A stretch of 64,000 nt of DNA from Bradyrhizobium niftali. Lineage in GTDB: Bacteria > Pseudomonadota > Alphaproteobacteria > Rhizobiales > Xanthobacteraceae. The position numbers and the translations under genes were made by a program. The stretch lies in assembly GCF_004571025.1 (NCBI RefSeq), contig NZ_SPQT01000007.1, positions 1 through 64,000 on the forward strand. Reading direction: 5' to 3'. A model generated the notes under the pieces. The model ran no database searches. It was not told the origin of the DNA and saw only the letters and a program-made list of their open reading frames with translations. The number at the start of each line of letters is the position of its first letter. Position 1 is the first letter of the stretch. Shown here in pieces: positions 1-8,249 of this stretch.

Positions 1-51
1 CGGGACGACAACGGAGCAAGAACCTCGCGCTAACGCCCAACAACAGATCCC

Positions 52-291
52 CTACCCGAACTTCACACCGATCCGCTTTTCCTTGCGCCAGACCACGGTG
101 CACGCCAGCTGCTTTCCGTCGGCCTGGATCAGCAGGGTGAAGTGTTCGGGAATGCCGACCGGGCTGGTGACGTCGAGGGCTGCGCCGGTGTCCGAGAAAT
201 TGCGGACGGTGCAGTCGATCGCGCCGCCGCCGAACTCGATCGTTCCGGCCTTCAGCACGCGATGTCTGGCTTTGTTGCGTCGCTCGTCCAT
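52..291 (-). CDS. PilZ domain protein
   Basis: A 79-residue single-domain protein. It has the two PilZ signatures for binding cyclic di-GMP: RxxxR at residues 5-9 and NxSxxG at residues 31-36 (NFSDTG). The rest is short beta-strand-like sequence ending in VGVKFG-like IGVKFG. The family binds c-di-GMP and acts on motility, polysaccharide synthesis or other partners. No partner domain is fused here and the neighbours do not point to a target. The length is normal for a stand-alone PilZ protein. The family call is firm; the specific role is unknown. Confidence 0.85.
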   Translation of the reverse strand: MDERRNKARHRVLKAGTIEFGGGAIDCTVRNFSDTGAALDVTSPVGIPEHFTLLIQADGKQLACTVVWRKEKRIGVKFG

Positions 292-393
292 GGGATGAAT
301 CTATACCCAAAGTTGAATCAGACGTTAAGCCATCGCTCTGCTCGCGACAATTCCATGGCCTCGCGCGGCCGCTTCATACCGTGGCCCGGCGCT

Positions 394-2088
394 TCACAGC
401 GCCGGCTGGAACGTCTCCGCCCGCGCCATCCGCCAGGCGTCTCGGAAGCGCGGGTCTTCCGTGCCTTCGAGCAATTCGCCCGGACGCAGCGCCGGATAGA
501 GCTGCGCAAATGATTGCACCTGGGTCGTCGACGTCCGTTGGCTGAAATGGATCGGGCGCAGCTGCTGGGGATGTTCGAGACCGGCCGCGGCGATCAGCTC
601 GGTCAGCGAGTGCAGCGTCGCATGGTGGTAATTGTGCACGCGGTCGATCTTGAGCGGCACGTAGAGCGCGCGCGCCCGCGTCGGATCCTGCGTCGCGACG
701 CCGGTCGGGCAACGGTCGGTATGGCAGCTCAGCGACTGGATGCAGCCGAGCGAGAACATGAAGCCGCGCGCCGAATTGCACCAGTCGGCGCCGATCGCCA
801 TTGCCCGCGCCATGTCGAAGGCGGTGGCGATCTTGCCGGAAGCGCCGAGCTTGATGCGGTCGCGCGCATTGATGCCAATCAGCGCATTGTGCACGAAGTT
901 GACGCCCTCGCGCATCGGCATGCCCAGATGGTCCATGAACTCCAGCGGCGCGGCGCCGGTGCCGCCCTCGTTGCCGTCGACGACGATGAAATCGGGATAG
1001 ATGCCGGTCTCCAGCATCGCCTTGCAGATCGCCAGGAATTCCCAGGGATGACCGATGCACAGCTTGAATCCGGCCGGCTTGCCGCCGGAGAGGCGTCGCA
1101 TCTCCGCGATGAACTGCATCATGCCTGTCGGCGTCGAGAACGCGCGGTGCGAGGCCGGCGAGATGCAGTCCTCGCCCATGGACACGCCGCGGATCTTGGA
1201 GATCTCCTCCGAGACCTTCGCCGCCGGCAGCACGCCGCCATGGCCGGGCTTGGCACCCTGGCTGATCTTGAGCTCGACCATCTTGATCTGGTCTTCGCTG
1301 GCGACCCGCGCGAACGCCTTGGGATCGAACGTGCCGTCGAGGTGACGGCAGCCGAAATAGCCCGAGCCGATTTCCCAGATGATGTCGCCGCCCATCTCGC
1401 GGTGATAGGGGCTGAAGCCGCCCTCGCCGGTGTCATGCGCGAAGCCGCCCTTCTTCGCGCCGGCATTGAGCGCACGCACCGCGTTCGGGCTGAGCGCACC
1501 GAAGCTCATCGCCGAGATGTTGAACACCGATGCCGAATATGGCTTTGCGCAATCGGGGCCGCCGATGGTGACGCGAAACTTCTCCTCGGCATGCGTCTTC
1601 GGCGACACCGAATGATGCATCCACTCGTAGCCCTCGCGGTAGACGTCCTCCTGGGTTCCGAACGGACGCTTGTCGAGCTGCATCTTGGCGCGCTGATAGA
1701 CCACCGCGCGGATGTCGCGCGAGAACGGCATGCCGTCCTTCTCGCTCTCGAAGAAATACTGCCGCATCTCGGGGCGGATTTCTTCCAGCAGGAAGCGGAT
1801 ATGCGCCGAGATCGGGTAGTTGCGCAGAACCGCATGGCCCTTCTGCATGAGGTCGCGGACACCGAGCAGCGTCAGGGCGCCGAAGATCAGGATCGGTATC
1901 AGCAGGATGTCGAAGATCTTGCGGTCGGCGATGCCGAAGCCGATCAGGAGCGCGGTGACGACCGCGCAGATCGTCAGCACGATAAAGCGCGGCGAGAACG
2001 GAATCAGCAGGGTTTCCATGGCCCCCTCTTCCAGGGGCCCACGCTTCGATTTTGGCGCTTTGCTATTTTCGTCGGCCACGATTCCCAT
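394..2088 (-). CDS. FMN-binding glutamate synthase-like protein, membrane-anchored
   Basis: A 564-residue protein related to the FMN/3Fe-4S synthase core of glutamate synthase large subunit, without the glutaminase domain. Two hydrophobic segments lie near residues 35-52 and 58-77, so the enzyme is probably held at the membrane. The core has GEGGFSPYH (221-229), the flavin-barrel motif GNEGGTGAAP (372-381) and the Fe-S cysteines C449, C455 and C460 (C-x5-C-x4-C, as in GltB). An ATG at 2019 (METLLIPF...) has a better Shine-Dalgarno stretch (GGAAGAGGGGG) than the one at 2088 and may be the true start. Without an amidotransferase domain, ammonia or another amine would have to be the substrate; the real reaction is not known. 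Confidence 0.85.
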   Translation of the reverse strand: MGIVADENSKAPKSKRGPLEEGAMETLLIPFSPRFIVLTICAVVTALLIGFGIADRKIFDILLIPILIFGALTLLGVRDLMQKGHAVLRNYPISAHIRFLLEEIRPEMRQYFFESEKDGMPFSRDIRAVVYQRAKMQLDKRPFGTQEDVYREGYEWMHHSVSPKTHAEEKFRVTIGGPDCAKPYSASVFNISAMSFGALSPNAVRALNAGAKKGGFAHDTGEGGFSPYHREMGGDIIWEIGSGYFGCRHLDGTFDPKAFARVASEDQIKMVELKISQGAKPGHGGVLPAAKVSEEISKIRGVSMGEDCISPASHRAFSTPTGMMQFIAEMRRLSGGKPAGFKLCIGHPWEFLAICKAMLETGIYPDFIVVDGNEGGTGAAPLEFMDHLGMPMREGVNFVHNALIGINARDRIKLGASGKIATAFDMARAMAIGADWCNSARGFMFSLGCIQSLSCHTDRCPTGVATQDPTRARALYVPLKIDRVHNYHHATLHSLTELIAAAGLEHPQQLRPIHFSQRTSTTQVQSFAQLYPALRPGELLEGTEDPRFRDAWRMARAETFQPAL

Positions 2089-2462
2089 CCTCTCGCCAGC
2101 TTGAGGCGGTACGATACGTCCGCGCCTGTCATACGGATATGACGCGGCGCTTGTTTCAGGCTAGCGAATTCGGCCGCGGCAAATCAATCCGCCGAGAGGT
2201 TAGGCTTTTGCAGTGCAGCAGAAGAGGCGGGGATGGGAGGAGGCCGCAGTGGCCACAAACCGAGCTGTCATCCCGGGCAAGCGTCAGCGCAGACCCGGGA
2301 TCCATAACCACAGGATTTCGTGACTGAGAAAGCTGTCACCGCGAGTCTTCGCCAAACCACGCCCTGTGGCTATGGATCCCGGATCGGCGCTCCGCTTCGC
2401 TGCGCGTGTCCGGGACGACGAGTTGAATGGGAGACGAGATCGCGCCACCCATTCAAGAGGAC
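2089..2462. other. Intergenic region holding one palindromic repeat
   Basis: The 374-base gap lies between two genes on the minus strand. The only structure seen is the palindromic repeat at 2267-2420. No convincing ORF or promoter hexamers were found in the rest. Confidence 0.5.
2267..2420. repeat. Intergenic palindromic repeat, GTC(A/G)TCCCGG family, copy 1
   Basis: The ends are inverted (GTCATCCCGGGCAAGCG ... CGTGTCCGGGACGAC). Inside are the inverted pieces GGATCCATAACCACAGG and CCTGTGGCTATGGATCC, and a TCTTCGCCAAACCACGCCCTG-like block. Related copies occur at 12382-12500, 42425-42565, 46764-46895 and 54732-54852. Confidence 0.85.
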
Positions 2463-3236
2463 TCAGCGCTCGACGAACGCCTTCTCGATCACGAAATGGC
2501 CGGGCCTGTTGCCGCTGCCTTCGACGAAGTCGCGGCCTTCGAACATCACCTTCAGCTCTTCCAGCATCGCCGGGCTGCCGCACATCATGATGCGGTCGGT
2601 CGCGATGTCGAGCGGGCCCTGTCCGATGTCGTTGAAGATCTGCTCGGAGCTGATGAGGTCGGTGATGCGGCCACGATTGCGGAACGGCTCGCGGGTCACG
2701 GTCGGGTAGTAGACGAGCTTGTCAGCGAGCAGCTCCCCGAACAGCTCGTCCTCGCGCAGATTGGCGACGAGCTTCTCGCCATAGGCGAGCTCGGAGACCT
2801 GGCGGCAGCCATGCACCAGCACGATGCTCTCGAACTGTTCGTAGACGTCGGGGTCCTTGATCAGGCTCGCGAACGGCGCGAGGCCCGTCCCGGTCGAGAG
2901 CAGCATCAGCCGCTTGCCCGGGATGAGGTTGTCGGTGATCAGCGTGCCGGTCGCCTTGCGGCCGACCAGGATGGTGTCGCCTTCCTTGATCTTCTGGAGG
3001 CGCGAGGTCAGCGGGCCGTCCTGAACCTTGATCGAGAAGAACTCGAGCTCTTCCTCGTGGTTGGCGCTCGCCATGCTGTAGGCGCGCAGCAGCGGACGGC
3101 CGTCGACCTCGAGGCCGATCATCGCGAACTGCCCGTTCTGGAAACGGAAGCCGGTATCGCGCGTGGCGCGAAAGCTGAACAGCGTGTCGGTCCAGTGCTG
3201 GACGGAAAGAACCTTCTCTCGGTAAAACGCGCTCAT
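2463..3236 (-). CDS. fpr: Ferredoxin--NADP+ reductase
   Basis: A 257-residue flavoenzyme that moves electrons between NADPH and ferredoxin or flavodoxin in the cytoplasm. The FAD motif RAYSMAS is at residues 51-57, the NADP-binding STGTGLAPF at 114-122, the CGSPAM motif at 219-224, and the bacterial-type C-terminus EKAFVER follows. The reading frame is open back to 3365, but the family's usual N-terminus MSAFYREKVLSVQHWT starts at 3236, so that start was chosen. A perfect FixK/FNR-type box lies 147 bp upstream, which suggests induction at low oxygen. Only the promoter assignment is inference; the enzyme call is secure. Confidence 0.92.
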   Translation of the reverse strand: MSAFYREKVLSVQHWTDTLFSFRATRDTGFRFQNGQFAMIGLEVDGRPLLRAYSMASANHEEELEFFSIKVQDGPLTSRLQKIKEGDTILVGRKATGTLITDNLIPGKRLMLLSTGTGLAPFASLIKDPDVYEQFESIVLVHGCRQVSELAYGEKLVANLREDELFGELLADKLVYYPTVTREPFRNRGRITDLISSEQIFNDIGQGPLDIATDRIMMCGSPAMLEELKVMFEGRDFVEGSGNRPGHFVIEKAFVER

Positions 3237-3382
3237 GATTTTCGATATTCCGAATAATTGCGGTTTTAGGGCAAAAGCATTGCCCGGCCCTGAAAGCGGG
3301 CGGACACCATTGCCATGGCGGAGGATTTCGCGTGTGTGATCTACGCCATTGAGACCAATAATCAACCTCGTTTCGGGTGCAA

Positions 3383-3396
3383 TTGATGCCGATCAA
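3383..3396. promoter_or_regulatory. FixK/FNR-type binding site
   Basis: TTGAT-GCCG-ATCAA is a perfect inverted repeat matching the TTGAT-N4-ATCAA consensus of FNR/FixK regulators. On the minus strand a GATTAT hexamer (3358-3363) lies about 29 bp from the box centre, close to the spacing of class II activation, so the site most likely serves the ferredoxin-NADP+ reductase gene. No such hexamer is seen at the matching distance on the plus strand. The 3237-3609 gap holds nothing else recognised. Confidence 0.7.
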
Positions 3397-3609
3397 ACCG
3401 GCATTTGCGAAGGAATTGGCCGCGCCATTAACGAATCTGCTGCGTGGCGCGCGCACAGGGCAATTTCTTTTCCCTTTCGGGCTCGACGGCAGCACTTAAT
3501 TTCCGTCGCGCTCGCGAGAATTTCATTAAGAATAGCTCTGATTTTCACCCCGGCCTGGCGCCGAACCCCGCATTTTTGCGGCTTTTGGCGACAGGAGTGA
3601 CTGAGACCC

Positions 3610-4410
3610 ATGGCCAGCAGCGAACGCATCTTCGTCCAGGCGATCCGGCGCTATTGCGCCCGCCATGGCATTGCCGTCGACATCCGCTCCGGCGGCTGGC
3701 TGATCGCGATGCGCCGGGGCGAGGCGCGCCACTTCGCCTTCGGCTACGACATCGGCCTCAACAGCGCCATCGCGCATCGCCTCGCCAACGACAAATCGGC
3801 GACGGCCGAGGCGCTGACGCTCGAGGGCGTGCCCTGCATTCCTCATCATCTCTTCCTCAACCCGAGGCTGGGCAAGAATGTCGTTGGCGCCACCTGGCGA
3901 GAGGCAATGCTCATGCTGCTTCACGACCATCCGCAAGGTGTGGTGGTGAAGCCGAACGAGGGGACATCGGGGCGATCGGTGTTCAAGGTGACGACGGAGG
4001 CGGAACTCGACCACGCGGTTGGCGAAGTCTTTTCGATGAGCACGGGGCTCGTGATCTCACCCTATGTCGCGATCGAGCAGGAGATCCGCGTGGTGCTGCT
4101 CGATGACGTGCCACTTGTCGTCTACAGCAAGCAGCGTGGATCGGATTGGCGGCACAATCTCGACGCCGGCGCACGGCCGGTGCTGATGGAGGACGGCGAG
4201 GTTCGCGCGGCCTGCGTCAAGCTCGCCGCCGACGCCGCCAAGGCTATCGGCATTGCCTTCGCATCGATCGACGTGGTCCGCGTCGACGGCTCCTGGCGCG
4301 TGCTCGAGATCAATTCCGGCGTGATGATGGAAGCGCTGGCGAAGCTGCATCCGGAGCTGGTGCAGGCGTCGTATGACGCGGCGCTGGACCGGGTGTTTGG
4401 CACAAATTAG
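3610..4410 (+). CDS. ATP-grasp domain protein (RimK/cyanophycin-synthetase-like)
   Basis: A 266-residue protein with one ATP-grasp fold. Visible elements are the ATP-binding lysine K114 in VVVKPNEGTSG (111-121), R160 in EIRVVLLDD, K174, the RHN triad (181-183), D221 and the metal ligands E233 and N235 in LEINSG. This fold joins a carboxylate to an amine or thiol with ATP through an acyl phosphate. The N-terminal 90 residues match no substrate domain known to me. It is shorter than RimK and has no partner gene, so the substrate cannot be named. A hairpin just after the stop could terminate it. Confidence 0.75.
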   Translation: MASSERIFVQAIRRYCARHGIAVDIRSGGWLIAMRRGEARHFAFGYDIGLNSAIAHRLANDKSATAEALTLEGVPCIPHHLFLNPRLGKNVVGATWREAMLMLLHDHPQGVVVKPNEGTSGRSVFKVTTEAELDHAVGEVFSMSTGLVISPYVAIEQEIRVVLLDDVPLVVYSKQRGSDWRHNLDAGARPVLMEDGEVRAACVKLAADAAKAIGIAFASIDVVRVDGSWRVLEINSGVMMEALAKLHPELVQASYDAALDRVFGTN

Positions 4411-4425
4411 CAGCCACCCACTGCA

Positions 4426-4448
4426 CCCTCTCCCCTTGTGGGAGAGGG
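4426..4448. terminator. Hairpin after the ATP-grasp gene
   Basis: CCCTCTCCC and GGGAGAGGG form a perfect 9-bp stem with a 5-nt loop, 15 nt after the stop codon. There is no T-tract. The following GGCGGCGAGACGAGTGAGGGG sequence is typical of a common dispersed repeat in these genomes, so this may be a repeat that doubles as a terminator between the convergent genes. Confidence 0.5.
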
Positions 4449-4541
4449 TGGCTCGCAGCCTTGGCGGCGAGACGAGTGAGGGGTCTCTCTACGCGAGCAC
4501 ACCTCTCGCAGCAGCATTCGAGGATAGAACCAAAGTAAGCG

Positions 4542-5468
4542 CTAGTTATTCGCGCTCGCCGAATCGTCCATCGCCTTGAAGGCTTCCTCGAGTTGCAGCG
4601 AGATCGGCACGTTGAGCCGTTCGCCGGTCGGAAGCCTGGCGGTGAACCATTTGTTGTAGAGCGGGACGAGGTCGCGGTTGGAGCCGAGCTTGCGGAAGGT
4701 GCGCTCGACCACGGCCGACAATTGCGGCTCACCCTTCCTGAACATGATGCCGTAGGGGTCATAGGACAGGTAATCGCCGGTAACGCGGAACTTGTCCTGC
4801 GCCTTGTGGCGCGCGATCAAGCCGGAGAGCAGGATGTCGTCGGTCGCAAACGCATCGGCCTTGCCGTCGACGAGCATCTGATACGACTGCTCGTGATCCG
4901 GCGAGGCGACGATGTTCAACCCGAGCGAGGACTTCTTGTCGGCCGCCTGGATCGCCTGCTCGTTGGTGGTGCCTTTGGTCACCACCACGGTCTTGCCCTT
5001 CAGATCGGTCAACGACTGGACCTTTGACGCCTTCGGCACCATCAGCTTGGTGCCGGCGACGAATATCAGCGGGGAGAAGGCGACGCGCTTGCCACGCTCG
5101 GCATTGGCGGTGGTCGAGCCGCATTCCAGGTCGATCTTGTTCTGGAGCACGGCGTCGATGCGGTCGTCCGAGGTGACCTTGACGTAGTCGATCCTGAGAT
5201 TGGGATCGTCGACCTCGACGCCGATCTCCTCGACGATCGCCTCGCAGAGTTCGAGGCTGTAGCCGATCGGGCGGCCCGACTGGTCGAGGAAGGAGAACGG
5301 CGGCGAGCTCTCGCGATAGCCGAGCCGCACGACATGCGCTTTCTTGATGGCCGACAGCGTCGGGCTGAGCCCTTCGTTGCTGGTCTGGGCGAATGCTGTG
5401 GTCGCGAGCAACGATGCCGCGAGCCACAGACAGCCGCCGATCACTGACCTCGTCAGTGTCTGGCCCAT
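4542..5468 (-). CDS. Amino-acid-type ABC transporter solute-binding protein
   Basis: A 308-residue periplasmic protein of the family 3 solute-binding proteins. A signal peptide ends near residue 27 (TTAFA-Q). The mature part begins with VRLGYRESSPPFSFLDQSGRPIG, a classic ligand-pocket start, followed by GYSLELCEAI, TVVVTKGTTNEQA and the second-lobe DILLSGLIARHK. No ABC permease or ATPase is nearby. Instead it follows, by 9 bp, a cation-coupled symporter gene on the same strand, and its Shine-Dalgarno (AGGAG) abuts that gene's stop. It may feed a transporter elsewhere or sense the symporter's substrate; the ligand is probably glutamate/aspartate-like but this is inferred. Confidence 0.85.
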   Translation of the reverse strand: MGQTLTRSVIGGCLWLAASLLATTAFAQTSNEGLSPTLSAIKKAHVVRLGYRESSPPFSFLDQSGRPIGYSLELCEAIVEEIGVEVDDPNLRIDYVKVTSDDRIDAVLQNKIDLECGSTTANAERGKRVAFSPLIFVAGTKLMVPKASKVQSLTDLKGKTVVVTKGTTNEQAIQAADKKSSLGLNIVASPDHEQSYQMLVDGKADAFATDDILLSGLIARHKAQDKFRVTGDYLSYDPYGIMFRKGEPQLSAVVERTFRKLGSNRDLVPLYNKWFTARLPTGERLNVPISLQLEEAFKAMDDSASANN

Positions 5469-5477
5469 GATGCGCTC

Positions 5478-6776
5478 CTAACCATGGCCGGCCATGGCGG
5501 GCACTTCGCCGGGCACCATGTCGCCGGGCACGGCGTCGCCTGGTCCCATCTCATGCTCGGGCCCAAGCTCGCCTTCCCACTTCGCCACGACCGAGGTCGC
5601 GAGCGTATTGCCGATCACGTTGGTGGCGCTGCGGCCCATGTCGAGGAAGGTGTCGATGCCCATGATCATGAGCAGGCCGGCCTCGGGAATGTTGAACTGC
5701 GCCAGCGTCGAGGCGATCACGACGAGGGAGGCGCGCGGCACGCCGGCGACGCCCTTGGAGGTGATCATCAGCGTCGCCAGCATCGCGAGCTGCGTGCCGA
5801 GCGCCATGTCGATGTGGTAGCTCTGCGCGATGAAGACGGCCGCGAAGGTGCAGTACATCATCGTGCCGTCGAGGTTGAAGGAATAGCCGAGCGGCAGCAC
5901 GAAGCTCGAGATCCGCGACGAGGCGCCGAAGCGGTTGAGCGCCTCCAGCGTCTTCGGATAGGCCGCCTCCGAGCTCGCGGTGGAGAACGCGATCATCAGC
6001 GGCTCGCGGACCAGCTTCAGCAGATGGCTGTAGCGCGGCCCGATCACGATGAAGCCCACGATCACTAGGATCGTCCACAGGATCGCCAGCGAGAGATAGA
6101 AGCCGCCCATGAAGACGACAAGCTTCCAGAGCACCAGCAGGCCGTTCTTGGCCACCGTCGCCGTGATGGCGGCCCACACCGCGAGCGGCGCGAACAGCAT
6201 CACATAGCTCGTCACCTTGAGCATGATGTGGCCGATATCGTCGATCAGCGCCAGGATCGGCTTGGAGCGCTCGGGCATCGCGCCCATCGCCACCGAGAAG
6301 AACACGGCGAAGATCACGATCTGGAGGATCTCGTTCTGCGCCATCGCATCCGCGATCGAGGTCGGGATCAGGTGGGTCAGGAACTTCTCGATCGAGAAGG
6401 CCGAGACCGGCAGGCCGGTCGATTGGCCTGCCGCAGGCAGCGTGCCGGGGAAGTTGGCGCCGGGCTGGAGCAGGTTGACCATCACGAGGCCGAGCAGCAG
6501 CGAGACGAAGGAGGCGCTGATGAACCAGCCCATGGTCTTGGCGAAGATGCGGCCGAGCTTGGAGCCCGAGCCCATATGGGCGATGCCGCCGACCAGGGTC
6601 GCGAACACCAGCGGCGCGATGATCATCTTGATCAGGCGCAGGAACATCATGGCGATCAGGTTGATGGACGAGGCCCAGTCGGCGCGCGTATCGGGCAGAA
6701 AGTTGTAGATCGCCGAGCCCATGATGATGCCCAGCACCATCGCGCCCAAGATGTATTGCGTAAACCTGTTCGACAT
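5478..6776 (-). CDS. Dicarboxylate/amino acid:cation symporter (DAACS family)
   Basis: A 432-residue inner-membrane symporter for dicarboxylates or acidic amino acids. Family landmarks are the serine-rich re-entrant loop FSTASSE (264-270), NLDGT (301-305, usually NMDGT) and the substrate/cation-site helix MGIDTFLDMGRSATNVIGN with D375, D379, R382, N386 and N390. About eight hydrophobic segments precede and surround these. The C-terminal tail (from residue 403) is rich in Glu, Pro and Gly and is not conserved in the family. The start at 6776 has a GGGGGT Shine-Dalgarno. It is followed closely by a solute-binding protein gene, probably in one transcript. Confidence 0.9.
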   Translation of the reverse strand: MSNRFTQYILGAMVLGIIMGSAIYNFLPDTRADWASSINLIAMMFLRLIKMIIAPLVFATLVGGIAHMGSGSKLGRIFAKTMGWFISASFVSLLLGLVMVNLLQPGANFPGTLPAAGQSTGLPVSAFSIEKFLTHLIPTSIADAMAQNEILQIVIFAVFFSVAMGAMPERSKPILALIDDIGHIMLKVTSYVMLFAPLAVWAAITATVAKNGLLVLWKLVVFMGGFYLSLAILWTILVIVGFIVIGPRYSHLLKLVREPLMIAFSTASSEAAYPKTLEALNRFGASSRISSFVLPLGYSFNLDGTMMYCTFAAVFIAQSYHIDMALGTQLAMLATLMITSKGVAGVPRASLVVIASTLAQFNIPEAGLLMIMGIDTFLDMGRSATNVIGNTLATSVVAKWEGELGPEHEMGPGDAVPGDMVPGEVPAMAGHG

Positions 6777-6987
6777 TGCTTACCCCCACGTACACCGGCG
6801 CTTCATGATGTCGCAGATATGACGGCTACGCAACACGCTTGGCGGGTGGCCGCGTTGGCCGGATGTTCCCGTTGTGAAACTGCCCCCCGCGATCTAGCCT
6901 TCATGCAGCGCACAACGAATGCGGCCTGCACGTTTTCTTTGCGGCGGCTGCATCAATAATCGTCAAGCAAACGAAGAGGGAAACGCC

Positions 6988-7989
6988 ATGAGCGGCAACA
7001 TCAATCGCCAGATTCTTCTGGTGGAAAAGCCGAGCGGCAAGCTCGGCCCCGAACATTTCAAGATGGTCGACGGCGCGATGCCGGAGCCGAAGGACGGCGA
7101 GGCTTTGCTGCGCGTGCGTTACATCTCGCTCGACGCCGCCAACCGCGCCTGGATGCATGGCGCGACCTATCGTTCAGCCGTCGAAGCCAACAGCGTGATG
7201 GCCGGCGGCGGCATCGCCGAGGTCGTCAGCTCGAAGGCGCCGGGCTTGGCTGCCGGCGACATCGTGTTCGGCGACACCGGCTGGCAGGAGTTTGCCGCGG
7301 TACCGGCAAAGCACCTCACCAAGATGCCGAAGCTGGAACCGATGACGCATCTGCTCAGCGTGTTCGGCATCGCCGGCCTCACCGCCTATTTCGGCCTGCT
7401 GGAGGTCGGCAAGCCCAAGGAGGGCGAGACCGTCGTGGTCTCCGCCGCGGCCGGCTCGGTCGGCTCGATCGTCGGGCAGATCGCCAAGATCAAGGGATGT
7501 CGCGTGATCGGCATCGCCGGCGGCGCCGACAAGTGCAACTGGCTGACCTCCGAGCTCGGCTTTGATGCCGCCGTCGACTACAAGGACGGCGCCGTGTTCA
7601 AGGCCCTGCGCGCGGCCGCGCCGAAGGGCATCGACGTCTATTTCGACAATGTCGGCGGCGACATTCTGGAAGCCTGCCTGCCGCAGATGAACAATTACGG
7701 CCGCATCGCCTGCTGCGGCGCGATCTCGCAATATGACGGCGCGCCATCGGCGCACGGTCCGCGCGGCGTGCCCGGCCTGATCGTGGTGAAGCGGCTGGTC
7801 ATGCAGGGCTTCATCGTGATGGACTACATGAAGGACAGCCAGCGCGCGCTCGCCGATCTCCAGGCCTGGGTCAAATCCGGCAAGCTGAAGGTGCAGGAGG
7901 ACATCATCGACGGATTGGAGAACACGCCGAAAGCGCTGATCGGATTGCTCGCGGGCGAGAACCGCGGCAAGCGCATGGTCAAGCTCTGA
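6988..7989 (+). CDS. NADP-dependent medium-chain reductase (leukotriene B4 12-hydroxydehydrogenase/CurA-like)
   Basis: A 333-residue zinc-free medium-chain dehydrogenase/reductase. The nucleotide-binding stretch SAAAGSVGSIVGQIAK lies at residues 152-167 and the family signature YFDNVGGDILE follows in the middle of the C-terminal half. Members reduce alpha,beta-unsaturated ketones or aldehydes with NADPH. No zinc ligands are evident. The ATG at 6988 was chosen over 6919 because GAGGGA sits just upstream and the family N-terminus begins there (NRQILLVEKPSGKLGP). It is monocistronic as far as can be seen. Substrate unknown. Confidence 0.88.
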   Translation: MSGNINRQILLVEKPSGKLGPEHFKMVDGAMPEPKDGEALLRVRYISLDAANRAWMHGATYRSAVEANSVMAGGGIAEVVSSKAPGLAAGDIVFGDTGWQEFAAVPAKHLTKMPKLEPMTHLLSVFGIAGLTAYFGLLEVGKPKEGETVVVSAAAGSVGSIVGQIAKIKGCRVIGIAGGADKCNWLTSELGFDAAVDYKDGAVFKALRAAAPKGIDVYFDNVGGDILEACLPQMNNYGRIACCGAISQYDGAPSAHGPRGVPGLIVVKRLVMQGFIVMDYMKDSQRALADLQAWVKSGKLKVQEDIIDGLENTPKALIGLLAGENRGKRMVKL

Positions 7990-8002
7990 CGACGTATTGT
8001 TT

Positions 8003-8099
8003 GAGCATGATGTCCGCGCAAACGCGTTCCGCGTTTGTCGCAAGGGAAAACCGCTGCACACTTTGCGCTAACGCGGCCCCTCGGGTCCGGATCATGCTC
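8003..8099. repeat. Intergenic repeat with AGCATGAT ends
   Basis: The ends AGCATGAT (8004-8011) and ATCATGCT (8091-8098) are inverted. Between them are the internal palindrome AACGCGTTCCGCGTT and a CGCTAACGCGGCCC block. From memory, elements of this form are dispersed in Bradyrhizobium genomes; this is the only copy noticed in the window. Confidence 0.65.
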
Positions 8100-8249
8100 T
8101 AGTTTCGTCGCAATTGCGCCGGCATTATCTACTTGCGGTAGAGGCCAAAGCATCCAAAGATACCGCGCGCGAGGCATCACTCGCGGCGATTGCGCTTGCA
8201 TTACATTTGAAAACCGTCGGCGTTACCGACAGGGCAGGAAATCACCCAG

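Noticed and set aside
514..2142. 542-codon open frame on the plus strand
   Set aside because: It lies wholly opposite the glutamate-synthase-like gene, is rich in Arg, Ala, Asp and His as expected for an antisense frame in GC-rich DNA, and shows no domain.
5551..6795. 414-codon open frame overlapping the symporter in a second minus-strand frame
   Set aside because: The symporter frame has the family motifs and membrane pattern. This frame is Arg/Asp/His-rich with none.
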